A stretch of DNA of 64,000 nucleotides from Nematostella vectensis (taxonomy: Eukaryota > Cnidaria > Anthozoa > Actiniaria > Edwardsiidae). The notes under the pieces are model-generated. The model saw only the letters and a list, made by a program, of their open reading frames with translations. It had not been told where the DNA came from and did not search any database. The stretch is taken from positions 13,762,085-13,826,084 of the forward strand of contig NC_064043.1 in NCBI RefSeq assembly GCF_932526225.1, written 5' to 3'. Made by a program: the position numbers and the translations under genes. This document shows, piece after piece, positions 40,841-52,100 of this stretch (positions are counted from its first letter, which is position 1; each line of letters opens with the position of its first letter).

Positions 40841-43113
40841 TCTCTTCAGAACCAATGTCATCTGTAGTTTCATCTCTGTAACAAACCATCATTTGTACCA
40901 TTTCTCGCAAATCACGTGTTACCTTTGCTCATACCAAATTTGGTCATTTAAATTTCCTATTGGTCGTTTGTACCTGGAACATGAAATTACGAATTCAAAA
41001 TAAATATTTGGATTGTTTTCATGTGTTTGCAGGCATGTATAGGAAGTTCATAGATCAGCTTTCCTTTAAGAATGTTGATTTGATATATGAATATGAATGG
41101 AAACACGTTTGTTATGAAGGAATTGTTAATCAATGCAAAAGTCGTTTCCGACACGTCAGATATTTACTTTCACTTTCCATTCGACATTTCACTTATTTGC
41201 TTTACGTGGATTTCTTCATTGTTTGACTAAGCATGCGTAGTTACTGTTCAGCAAAACAGGTTTTATATTTGCCAGGCTAAAATAACAGTTTAACGATTAC
41301 TTTTATCCTTAATCTTACCGCTGTTCCATTACTTAATTTTGCATATTACTATAGTCAAACTATTCCTTTTATACTGCTCTTGCTATTTCTATCGAAGGAA
41401 TTTATTCTAAGTCATTTATTATTTCATCGTTGATTTTCTTCCCAAAGTCAACACCCGATCTTCTATTCTTACATCATCCTTTAAACCAGTTTGACCAGTT
41501 TATTAATGAGATTAGTATAAATTGAGCAGCATAGTAACTAGCTCTAGGATTGTACTGTAACTGTTGCGAGGACACTACACGGCAGTGCTCTAGGTTGGTT
41601 TAGTCAGGACTCTCTAAAGCTGGCTTCGTCAACTTTCCGGGAAAGAGATGTTCCTTCACTACCTTCCGAAAGTACTTGCCTTCGTACAGCCAATCTCCCG
41701 CTAGCCAGTGGTAGCTCTACCATTTGTAAACACTCAAGCGGTGCAATAAAGAACAAAGAAGACGGTCAACCCTTGCTCAGCGTGTACGATCCCCGGCTAC
41801 CCCCAATACCATAAAAGAACCACCCAAAACCTCGTAACACACGTTCATTACAAGTTACACCCATCTTTAAATGCATTCAAAAGTATATGTTGAAATATTA
41901 TCTTGGTTCATACTTTGCTCTACAATAACATCTTCTATTACCAATGTCATGCTGTCTTACTGTAATGGGAACAGGAAATTAGTGTCAAAAGTTTTGAAGG
42001 AATGTTTGTAAAACGACACTGTTATTGGGATTTGGGAAAATACGAGCGACCGGAATCTACTGTGCAAAAAAATTAAGAAGTTCCTCAATACACCAAAACG
42101 TATTCGAACAATAGAAAAAAATCCTGGCGCTCGGATGAGAGAAAAAAGATTAAGAAAGCTAATCAGGGAGTGTCAAAAAGCAAAAAGCCAACAAAATGGC
42201 CTTTGAAGACGAAGGTTGACCAGATGAGAAAGAATATAACCTACCTAATGAAGGATGAATATATGAATAAAATTTATCAACTATTGCGTTAAAACTGGTT
42301 GAAAAAAGGAAATCATTAATATAAGGAACCCTAGTCTATGTACTGTTTTTATCAAATCGCGGTAAAAGATATTATTTTCTTTAGAGAGTCATTAAATTCT
42401 ACACTTTTCCCAACGCACAGGTGCGCAGTCCTAGGTATCAAATGAAAAAAAAATGTTAGTATTTGCGAAGATCCTTCAAGATATGAAATGACCTACACTT
42501 CACTTTGCCCCACAACAACTTCGTGGTAAGATACAGGCAGATGAAAATCTTTATGCGCTATGCTACTAGCTGACATTTTCATGTTTGACCAGCTCAATCA
42601 ATGAGCCCGTCCAGTCATTGAACACAAGGCAGAACCTCTAGTCTCCAGCGGTTTAATTCCCCATCTTTCCTGGTTACTGATACGCCTAGAATATTCCATC
42701 TTGGAATAAGGGCCTCAAACACCACAGGAAACGCACCATAAAACGGGACTTGATGATTTCTTATGCAAATGAACGTTAATTGTTATCTTTACTTGACATT
42801 ACGCTTCTAGCACATTTTGGCACGGAAAAGTAAGATGCACCCAACACTAGTTCAAAGACATAAAACAGATATTTCCTTCGCCAAACGGTCCTTAGATTTG
42901 AAACAAATCTTATCAAACTCGCTATCTTAACCATATGGTATGGGACGTGACAGTCAAATTCCATTTCGAAAAACTCCTGCTGATAAAAATTAATCAAGGT
43001 TTCTCTATTACACACTACACTCTTTCGAATGCCATTTGACAACGAGTGTCAAAGTAGAAAGGAAAGAAAAGAAGAAAGAAGAGGAAAAACATCCATGGTT
43101 TGCAAAGTGCATC
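40841..43113. other. Intergenic, one solo-LTR candidate
   Basis: No gene is recognised apart from the LTR-like element at 41562-41839. Several small frames (40960-41226, 42776-43042) lack any domain. The last few hundred bases should hold the promoter of the receptor-like gene. Confidence 0.4.
41562..41839. mobile_element. Solo LTR candidate
   Basis: A 278-bp segment begins TGTTGCGAGG and ends CCTCGTAACA (inverted ends with one mismatch). Near its 3' end it has an AATAAA followed by a pyrimidine-rich, LTR-like end (gcaataaagaac near 41739). This layout suits a Gypsy/BEL LTR. A 5-bp target duplication is not clear and no internal region is present. Confidence 0.5.
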
Positions 43114-46100
43114 ATGGCGTGGTCGTTGCTGTTACTGCTTCTGAAAGTTCTGTTAATTCAAGGTGATACTGTGGGTTCTACTAGTTTGTCTTGATTTTTT
43201 CATTTCTGTGATATTGTGGTTTCTAAGTTTGCTTTTTTGTTTGTCTTGAATTTCATTTCTGTTTTTCTATCCTCTAGGAGTAGACTCACTGTCATGTGAA
43301 TTCAACAAGGATTTTTGTGGATGGCAGCACCCAGTAAATGCCACGGATAAATGGATCTTGACTTCAGAACTGCACGGTAAGCGAAAAATCATGTTTTAAG
43401 CCAAGATGTTTTCACCATTCATTAAGGGCCAGAGACAATTTTAAAATGGTTGAGAAATCTGACAGATTTCTGACAGATGGCTACTATTTTAGTTAAACGC
43501 ACGGGAAGGAAATAAAAAACAAGAATAAAATATTATAATATTTATAAATATTATAATTTTTAATATAAATATTATAATTCAAAAATGGTTCGAAAAGCTA
43601 AACAGACATAAAAGTCGGGCAAATTAAAAATCGGGTTAAAAACATAAAGCAAATCAAAAGAAACAAAATCGCTAAATAGCACTTTTAAAAGTGGAAACGG
43701 TGAAAATAAAAACGGAAATCAAATGGGACAAAATAAAAATGCTAAATAACACTTTAAAAATTGTAAACGGCGAAAATTAAAAAGAAAAGGGAAGAAAGAA
43801 AAACAAAAAGCAAAAAACCAAAGACATAAACAATGCGTGGCCTTTCTCGGCATCCAAACTTATGAGATATTCGTGCAACTGGTGCAACATTTTAAAATAC
43901 TACCATCTTTGTATTTATCTTTACATAAAGACATCATATCTAAAATTTCTTTGGTCCTTTAGATTTAGCAACATGGTAAGCACTGTTTTCAATGCTCAAA
44001 CACGATAAAAAAAAAACATCCAAGGGAGGACACACGATCATAGACCCATCCAAGGGAGAAGCGCACGAACATAGCCCAATCGAAGGGGGGAGGAGCACAA
44101 TAATAAATGTGAACTTTAAAAGCACACTAGCATACACACATTGGCACCAGTCGGGCCAAGACGGGACGCTAGCACAGTCTATTACCCGAGCAGTTCGGCA
44201 ACCATGGACAGCTGTTTCGTCCTTATTAGGACTCGTCAGCATGGCATAGCCGTTTTGCCTCAGTTAAACTTCATTGGCAAAAAAACTGCAGGGCGACTTC
44301 GACTCGAACGAAGTGCTTTAAACCACAGCTTAGATCCATGTGGGATCTAGAGCTGCGACCGGGCTAGCGTGATGCCAATTGTGCGGATCACGCATGTGAC
44401 CTTTGCTAGTCTAAAACTCCGTCGGATAGCCAAACTATCCTTGCGAGTATGTATACATAAATGTGAACTTTAAAAGCACACTAGCATACACACATTGGCA
44501 CCAGTCGGGCCAAGACGGGACGCTAGCACAGTCTATTACCCGAGCAGTTCGGCAACCATGGACAGCTGTTCCGTCCTCATTATTGAGACTCGTCAGCATG
44601 GCATAGCCGGTTTGCCTCAGTTAAATTTCATTGGCAAAAAAACTGCAGGGCGACTTCGACTCGAACGAAGTGCTTTAAACCACAGCTTAGATCCATGTGG
44701 GATCTAGAGCTGCGACCGGGCTAGCGTGATGCCAATTGTGCGGATCACGCATGCGACCTTTGCTAGTCTAAAACTCCGTCGGATAGCCAAACTATCCTTG
44801 CGAGTATGTATACATAAATGTGAACTTTAAAAGCACACTAGCATACACACATTGGCACCAGTCGGGCCAAGACGGGACGCTAGCACAGTCTATTACCGGC
44901 TATGCCATGCTATACCGGCTATGCCGGCTATGCCATGCTGACGAGTCCTAAAAAGGACGAAACAGCTGTCCATGGTTGCCAAACTGCACGGGTAATAGAC
45001 TGTGCTAGCGTCCCGTCTTGGCCCGACTGGTGCCAATGTGTGTATGCTAGTGTGCTTCTAAAGTTCACAATAATAAACCCATCCAAGAAAGAGACACGAT
45101 CATAGACCCATGCAAGGGGGGAGAGGCACGATCATAGACCCATCCCAGGGGGGAGGGGCACGATCAATAGCCTCATCCGAGGGGGAGGGGCACGATCATA
45201 GCCCCATCCAAGGGGGGGAGGGGCACTATCATAGACCCATCCAAGAGGGAGGGGCACGATCAGAGACCCATCCAAGGGAGAGGGGCACGAACATAGCCCC
45301 ATCGAAGGGTGGACACACGATAATAGCCCCATCCAAGGGGGGAGGGGCACAATAATAGACCCATCCAAGGAAAGAGACACGATCATAGACCCATGCAAAG
45401 GGGGAGGGGCACGATCATAGACCCATCCCAGGGGGGAGGGGCACGATCATAGACCCATGCAAGGGGGGAGGGGCACGATCATAGCCTCATCCAAGGGGAG
45501 AGGGGCACTATCATAGACCCATCCAATGGGGGACACACGATCATAGACCCATGCAAGGGGGGAGGGGCACGATCATAGCCCCATCCAAGGGGGAGACGGG
45601 CACTATCATAGACCCATCCAAGGGGGAGGGGCACGATCATAGAACCATCCAATGGGGGACACACGATCATAGACCCATGCAAGGGGGAGGGGCACGATCA
45701 TAGACCCATGCAAGGGGGGAGGGGCACGATCATAGCCCCATGCAAGGGGGGAGGGGCACTATCATAGACCAATCCAAGAGGGAGGGGCACGATCATATAC
45801 CCATGCAAGGGGGGAGGGGCACGATCATAGCCCCATCCAAGGGGGGAGGGGCACTATCATAGACCCATTCAAGGGAGGAGACACGATCATAGACCCATGC
45901 AAGGGGGGAGGGAAACGCTCATAGACCCATCCAAGGGGGAGGGGCACTATCATAGACCCATCCAATGGGGGACACACGATCATAGACCCATGCAAGGGGG
46001 GGAGCACGGTCATAGCCCCATCCAAGGTGGGAGGGGCACGATCATAGACCCATCCAATGGGGGAGGGGCACTATCATAGACCCATCCAATGGGGGACACA

Positions 46101-49100
46101 CGATCATAGACCCATGCAAGGGGGGACACACGATCATAGCCCCATCCAAGGGGGGAGGGGCACGACCATAGACCCATCCAATGGGGAAGGGACACGATCT
46201 TAGACCCATCCAAGGGGGGGACACACGATCAAAGACCCATCCAATAGGGGAGAGGCACGATCATAGACCTATCCAAGGGGGGACAAACGATCATAGGCCC
46301 ATCCAAGGGGGATGGACACGATCATTGACCCATCCGAGGGGGGAGGGGCACGATCATAGACCGATCCAAGGGGGGAGGGGCACTATCATAGACCTATCCA
46401 AGGGGGGGTAAACGATCATAGACCCATCCAAGGGGGAGGGCACAATCATAGACCCATCCAATGGGGAAGAGGCACGATCATAGACCCATCCGACGGGGGG
46501 GGGGAAAGATCATAGACCCATCCAAGGTGGGAGGGACACGATCATAGACCTATCCAAGGGGGAACACACGATCATTGACCCGTCCAAGGGGGAGGGGCAC
46601 GATCATAGACCCTTCCGAGGGGGGAGGGGCACGATCATAGACCATCCGAGGGGAGAGGTGCACGATCATAGACCCATCCATTGGGGGAGGGGCACGATCA
46701 TAGACCCGTCCGAGGGGGGAGGAGCACGATTATAGACCTATCCAAGGGGGGAGGGGCACGATCATAGACCCATCCGAGGGGGGACACACGATCCCACCCA
46801 AGGGTGGACACACGGTCATAGGCTCATCCAAGGGGAGAGGGGCACAATCTTAGACCTATACAAGGGGGGACAAACGATCTTAGACCCATCCAAGGGGGGA
46901 GGGATACGATCAAAACCCATCCAATGGGGGACACACGATCATAGACCTTTCCAAGAGGGGAGGGGCACGATCATAGACCCATCCGAGGGGGAGGGGCATG
47001 ATCATAGACCGATCCAATGGGGGAGGTGCACGACCATAGAACTATCCAAGGGGGAAAACACGATCATAGACCCATCCAAGAGGGGAAAGGCACGATCATA
47101 GACTCATCCGAGGGGGGAGGGGCGTGATCATAGACCCATCAAATGGGGGAGGGGCACGACCATAGACCTATCCAAGGGGGGACACACGATCATAGACCCA
47201 TGCAAGAGGGGAGGGGCACGATCATAGACTTATCCGAGGGTGGAGGGGCACGATCATAGACCCATTCAATGGGAAAGGGGCAAGATCATAGAACCATCCG
47301 AGGGGGAGGAGCACGATCATAGGCCCATCCAAGGGGGACCACACGATCATAGACCCATCCAATGGGGCACGATCATAGACCCATCCATAGACCAATCCAA
47401 TGGGGAAGGGGCACGATCATAGACCCATCCGACGGGGGAGGGGCATTATCATATACCGATCCAAGGGGGGAGGGGCACGATCATAGACCTATCCAAGGGG
47501 GGACAAACGATCATAGGCCAATCCAAGGGGGAGGGGCACGATCATTGACCCTTCCTAGGGGGGAGGGGCACGATCATAGACCGATCCAAGAGGGGAGGGG
47601 CACGATCATAGACCTATTCAAGGGGGGAGAAACGATCATAGACCCATCCAAGGGGAAGGGGCACAATCATAGGCCCATCCAATGGGGGAGAGGCACGATC
47701 ATAGACCCATGCAAGGGGGAGGGGGGCACGGTCATTGCCCCATCCAAGGTGGGAGGGGCACGATTATAGACCCATCCAATGGGGGAGGGGCACTATCATA
47801 GACCCATCCAATGGGGGACACACGATCATAGACCCATGCAAGGGGGGACACACCATCATAGCCCCATCCAAGGGGGGAGGGGCACGACCATAGACCCATC
47901 CAATGGAAAGCGGCACGATCTTAGACCCATCCAAGCGGGGGACACACGATCATAGACCCATCCAATAGGGGAGAGGCACGATCATAGACCTATCCGAGGG
48001 GGGAGGGGCACGATCATAGACCTATCCAAGGGGGGACAAACGATCATAGGCCCATCCAAGATGGATGGACACGATCATTGACCCATCCGAGGGGGGAGGG
48101 GCACGATCATAGAACGATCCAAGGAGGGAAGGGGCACTATCATAGACCTATCCAAGGGGGTATAAACGATCATAGACCCATCCAAGGGGGAGGGGCACAA
48201 TCAAAGACCCATCCAATGGGGAAGAGGCACGATCATAGACACATCCGAGGGGGGGCGGAAAGATCATAGACCCATCCAAGGTGGGAGGGACACGATCATA
48301 GACCTATCCAAGGGGGGACACACGATCATTGACCCATCCAAGGGGGAGGGACACGATCATAGACTCTTCCGAGAGGGGAGGGGCACGATCATGGACCAAT
48401 CCAAGTGGGGAGGGACACGATCATAGACCTATCCAAGGGGGGGGACAAACGATCATAGATCCATTCCAGGGGGGAGGAGCACGATCATAGACCCATCCAA
48501 GGGGGAGGGACACGATCATAGACTCTTCCGAGAGGGGAGGGGCACGATCATGGACCAATCCAAGTGGGGAGGGACACGATCATAGACCTATCCAAGGGGG
48601 GACACACGATCATAGACCCATTCAAGTGTGGAGGGGCACGATCATAGACCCATCCGAGGGAGGAGGGGCACAATCATAGCCACATCCAAGGGGGGGAGGG
48701 GCACGATCATAGACCATCCGAGGGGGGAGGTGCACGATCATAGACCCATCCATTGGGGGAGGGGCACGATCATAGACCCGTCCGAGGGGGGAGGAGCACG
48801 ATCATAGACCTATCCAAGGGGGAAGGGGCACGATCATAGACTAATCCGAGGGGAAGGGGCACAATCATAGCCCAATCCAACAGGGGACACACGACCATAG
48901 CCCCATCCAAGGGGGGAGGGGCACGATCATAGCCCCATCCAACGGGGGACACAAGATCATAGCCCAATCCAAGGGTAGACACACGATCATAGGCTCATCC
49001 AAGGGGGGAGGGGGACAATCATAGACCTATACAAGGGGGGACAAACAATCATAGACCCATGCAAGAGGGGAGGGGCACGGTCATAGACCCATCCGAGGGG

Positions 49101-52100
49101 GAGGGGCATGATCATAGACCCATCCAATGGGGGAGGTGCACGACCATAGGACTACCCAAGGGGGACACACGATCATAGACCCATGCAAGAGGGGAGGGGC
49201 ACGGTCATAGACTTATCCGAGGGTGGAGGGGCACGATCATAGACCCATCCAATGGGGAAGGGACAAGATCATAGAAAAATCCGAGGGGGAGGAGCACGAT
49301 CATGGGCCCATCCAAGCGGGACCACACGATCATAGACCCATCCAATGGGGCACGATCATAGACCCATCCATAGACCCATCCAATGGGGAAGGGGCACGAT
49401 CATAGACCCATTCAAGGGGGGAGGAGCACGATCATAGACCCATCCAATGGGGGAGAGGCACGATCAAAGACTCATCCAAGGGGGGAGGGATACGATCATA
49501 GACCCTTCCGAGAGGGGAGGGGCACGATCATAGACCGATCCAAGTGGGGAGGGACACGATCATAGACCTATCCAAGGGGGGGGGGGACAAACGATCATAG
49601 ATCCATTCCAGCGGGGAGGAGCACGATCATAGTCCCATCCAATGGGGGAGAGGCACGATCAAAGACCCATCCAAGGGGGGAGGGATACGATCATAGACCC
49701 TTCCGAGAGGGGAGGGGCACGATCATAGACCGATCCAAGTGGGGAGGGACACGATCATAGACCTATCAAAGGGGGGGGAGAAACGATCATAGATCCATTC
49801 AAGGGGGGAGGAGCACGATCATAGACCCATCCAATGGGGGAGAGGCACGATCAAAGACCCATCCAAGGGGTGAGGGATACGATCAAAAACCCATCCAAGG
49901 GGGGACACACGATCATAGACCCATTCAAGTGTGGAGGGGCACGATCATAGACCCATCCGAGGGGGGAGGGGCACAATCATAGCCACATCCAAGAGGGTAG
50001 GGGCACGGTCATAGACTTATCCGAGGGTGGAGGGGCACGATCATAGACCCATCCAATGGGGAAGGGACAAGATCATAGAAAAATCCGAGGGGGAGGAGCA
50101 CGATCATGGGCCCATCCAAGCGGGACCACACGATCATAGACCCATCCAATGGGGCACGATCATAGACCCATCCATAGACCCATCCAATGGGGAAGGGGCA
50201 CGATTATAGACCCATCCAAGGAGGGAGGAGCACGATCATAGACCCATTCAATGGGGGAGAGGCACGATGAAAGACTCATCCAAGGGGGAAGGGATAAGAT
50301 CATAGACCCTTCCGAGAGGGGAGGGGCACGATCATAGCCCCATTCAAGGGGGGACACACGATCATAGCTCCATCCAAGGGGGAGGGGCACAATCATAGAC
50401 CCATCCAAGGGGGGACACACGATCATAGCCCCATCCAAGGGGGGAGGGGCACAATCATAGACCCATTCAAGGGGGAGCGATACGATCATAGCCCCACCCA
50501 AGGGGGGACACTCGATGATAGACCCATCCAAGGGGGGGACATACGATCATAGACCCATCCAAGGGGGGGCACACGATCATAGACTTATCCAAGGAAGGGG
50601 AACACACGATCATATTCCCATCCAAGGGAGTGAAACAGGATCATAGATACATTCAAGGGGCATCCTCGGAAACCCCTGGATATTTTGCTATAATGTTTCA
50701 CTCGTTAGAGCAAAATACCCCTGGGTTTCCGAGGATGTCCAAGGGGGAGGGCAAACGATCATAGGCCCATCCAAGAGGGGGCACACGATCATAGCCCCAT
50801 CCAAGGGGGGGGGGAGGGGCACAATCATAGGCCCATCCAAGGGGGAGGGATACGATCATAGCCCCACCCAAGGGGGGACACTCGATGATAGACCCATCCA
50901 AGGGGGGGGTCATACTATCATAGACCCATCCAAGGGGGGGCACACGATCATAGACTTATCCAAGGAAGGGGAACACGCGATCATATTCCCATCCAAGGGA
51001 GTGAAACACGATCATAGATACATTCAAGTGGCATCCTCGGAAACCCAGGGATATTTTGCTATAATGTTTCATTCGTTAGAGCAAAATACCCCTGGGTTTC
51101 CGAGGATGTCCAAGGGGGAGGGCAAACGATCATAGGCCCATCCAAGAGGGGGCACACGATCATAGGCTCTTCCAAGGGGGGGGGGGGTTGCACGATCATG
51201 GACCCATCCAAGGGAGGGTACACGATCATAGATTTAACCAAGGGGGACACTAGATTATAGAAATGTGGATTTTAAAAGCACACTAGCATACACACATTTG
51301 CACCCGTGCAGTTCGGCAACCATGGACAGCTGTTTCGTCCTTATTAGGACTCGTCAGCATGGCATAGCCGGTTAGATTATAGACCTATCCAAAGTGGGGA
51401 CACATGATCATGGACCCATCAAAGAGGGGACAATGGATCATAGACCCATAAAAGGGGGGGGCATAGATCCTAGACTTATTCAAGGGGGGACACACGATCC
51501 TAGACCCATCCAAGGGGGGACGCACGATCATGGACCCCTTTAAGTGGGGCACACGATCATAGACCCATGGATGAGATTTATATAGGAGTCGCTGCCAGTG
51601 CCGTAACGTCTTTAGGGGCCCCAGGGGGAATGGACCGTACCTTTGTACGCCTTTCACATCAAGTGCCTCTTGTGTGTATTGTTAGTAAGCACTCTTACTG
51701 GGGGTGGTCACTGTCAGATGGTTTATTGCGTCCCCAGTGTTTTTTTTACGTCCCAGGTTAGGGATTCAGGTTAGGGCAGTGCAGCTTTAAGAGACAGGAC
51801 CTCCGGTCTAGTGTCCAGGAAACACAAGAGAAAAACTTCAACTCACTTGTAACACAAATTCGAATCAAGGCAGGAACCTGGAAAAAATCCCCAGTCATAG
51901 GCCAGGACTGGAACCTTTTCCACAGCGTCGAGAATACACCACGGCAGCCGTGCTTCTTTTCTTTCAAGTTATATGTAAATGGCCATTAGGGGCGTGGCTG
52001 TTAGTGCTGTCCTAAAGATTCTCCAAATTTCTTAAAAAAAAATCCAAAAATCTCAAAAAGTTGCTAAAAGTTGCCCAAAAAATCGCAAAAGTTGCCACAA

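Larger units (their letters stand above)
44108..45065 (-). mobile_element. Hammerhead-bearing retrozyme / non-autonomous Penelope-like element
   Basis: The 12-bp target duplication CACAATAATAAA flanks the insert (44096-44107 and 45066-45077), and the empty site is recognisable as minisatellite (compare 45347-45370). The body is two direct monomers of 354 and 357 bp (44108-44461, 44462-44818), a truncated third (44819-44897), a short reiterated ccggctatgccatg segment, and an inverted partial copy to 45065, so both termini carry the same sequence in opposite orientation. Each monomer contains a hammerhead ribozyme and a tRNA-like module; no protein is encoded. Tandem hammerhead-bounded monomers of 170-400 nt characterise retrozymes, and hammerheads with very short helix III also occur in Penelope-like element repeats. 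The mobilising enzyme would be supplied in trans. Confidence 0.82.
45078..51560. repeat. G-rich 29-32 bp minisatellite, about 6.5 kb
   Basis: Roughly 200 units close to cacgatcatag-acccatccaa followed by G5-6, A and G4 (32 bp), or by G5 and acaca (29-30 bp). Both types intermix. Longer blocks recur: near 47240, 49233 and 50040; near 46440 and 48206; and about 369 bp from 50490 repeated from 50860. The plus strand carries dense G runs. Short frames on either strand (GHDHRPIQGG-like, WVYDRAPPPLDGSMIV-like) are by-products of the repeat. Confidence 0.95.

Noticed and set aside
45110..51250. Many small frames on both strands in the G-rich array
   Set aside because: Low-complexity translation of a tandem repeat; frames overlap each other and break at random.
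51576..51761. Small frame MDEIYIGVAASAVTSLG at the right edge of the array
   Set aside because: No domain, no splice support and partly low-complexity flanks.
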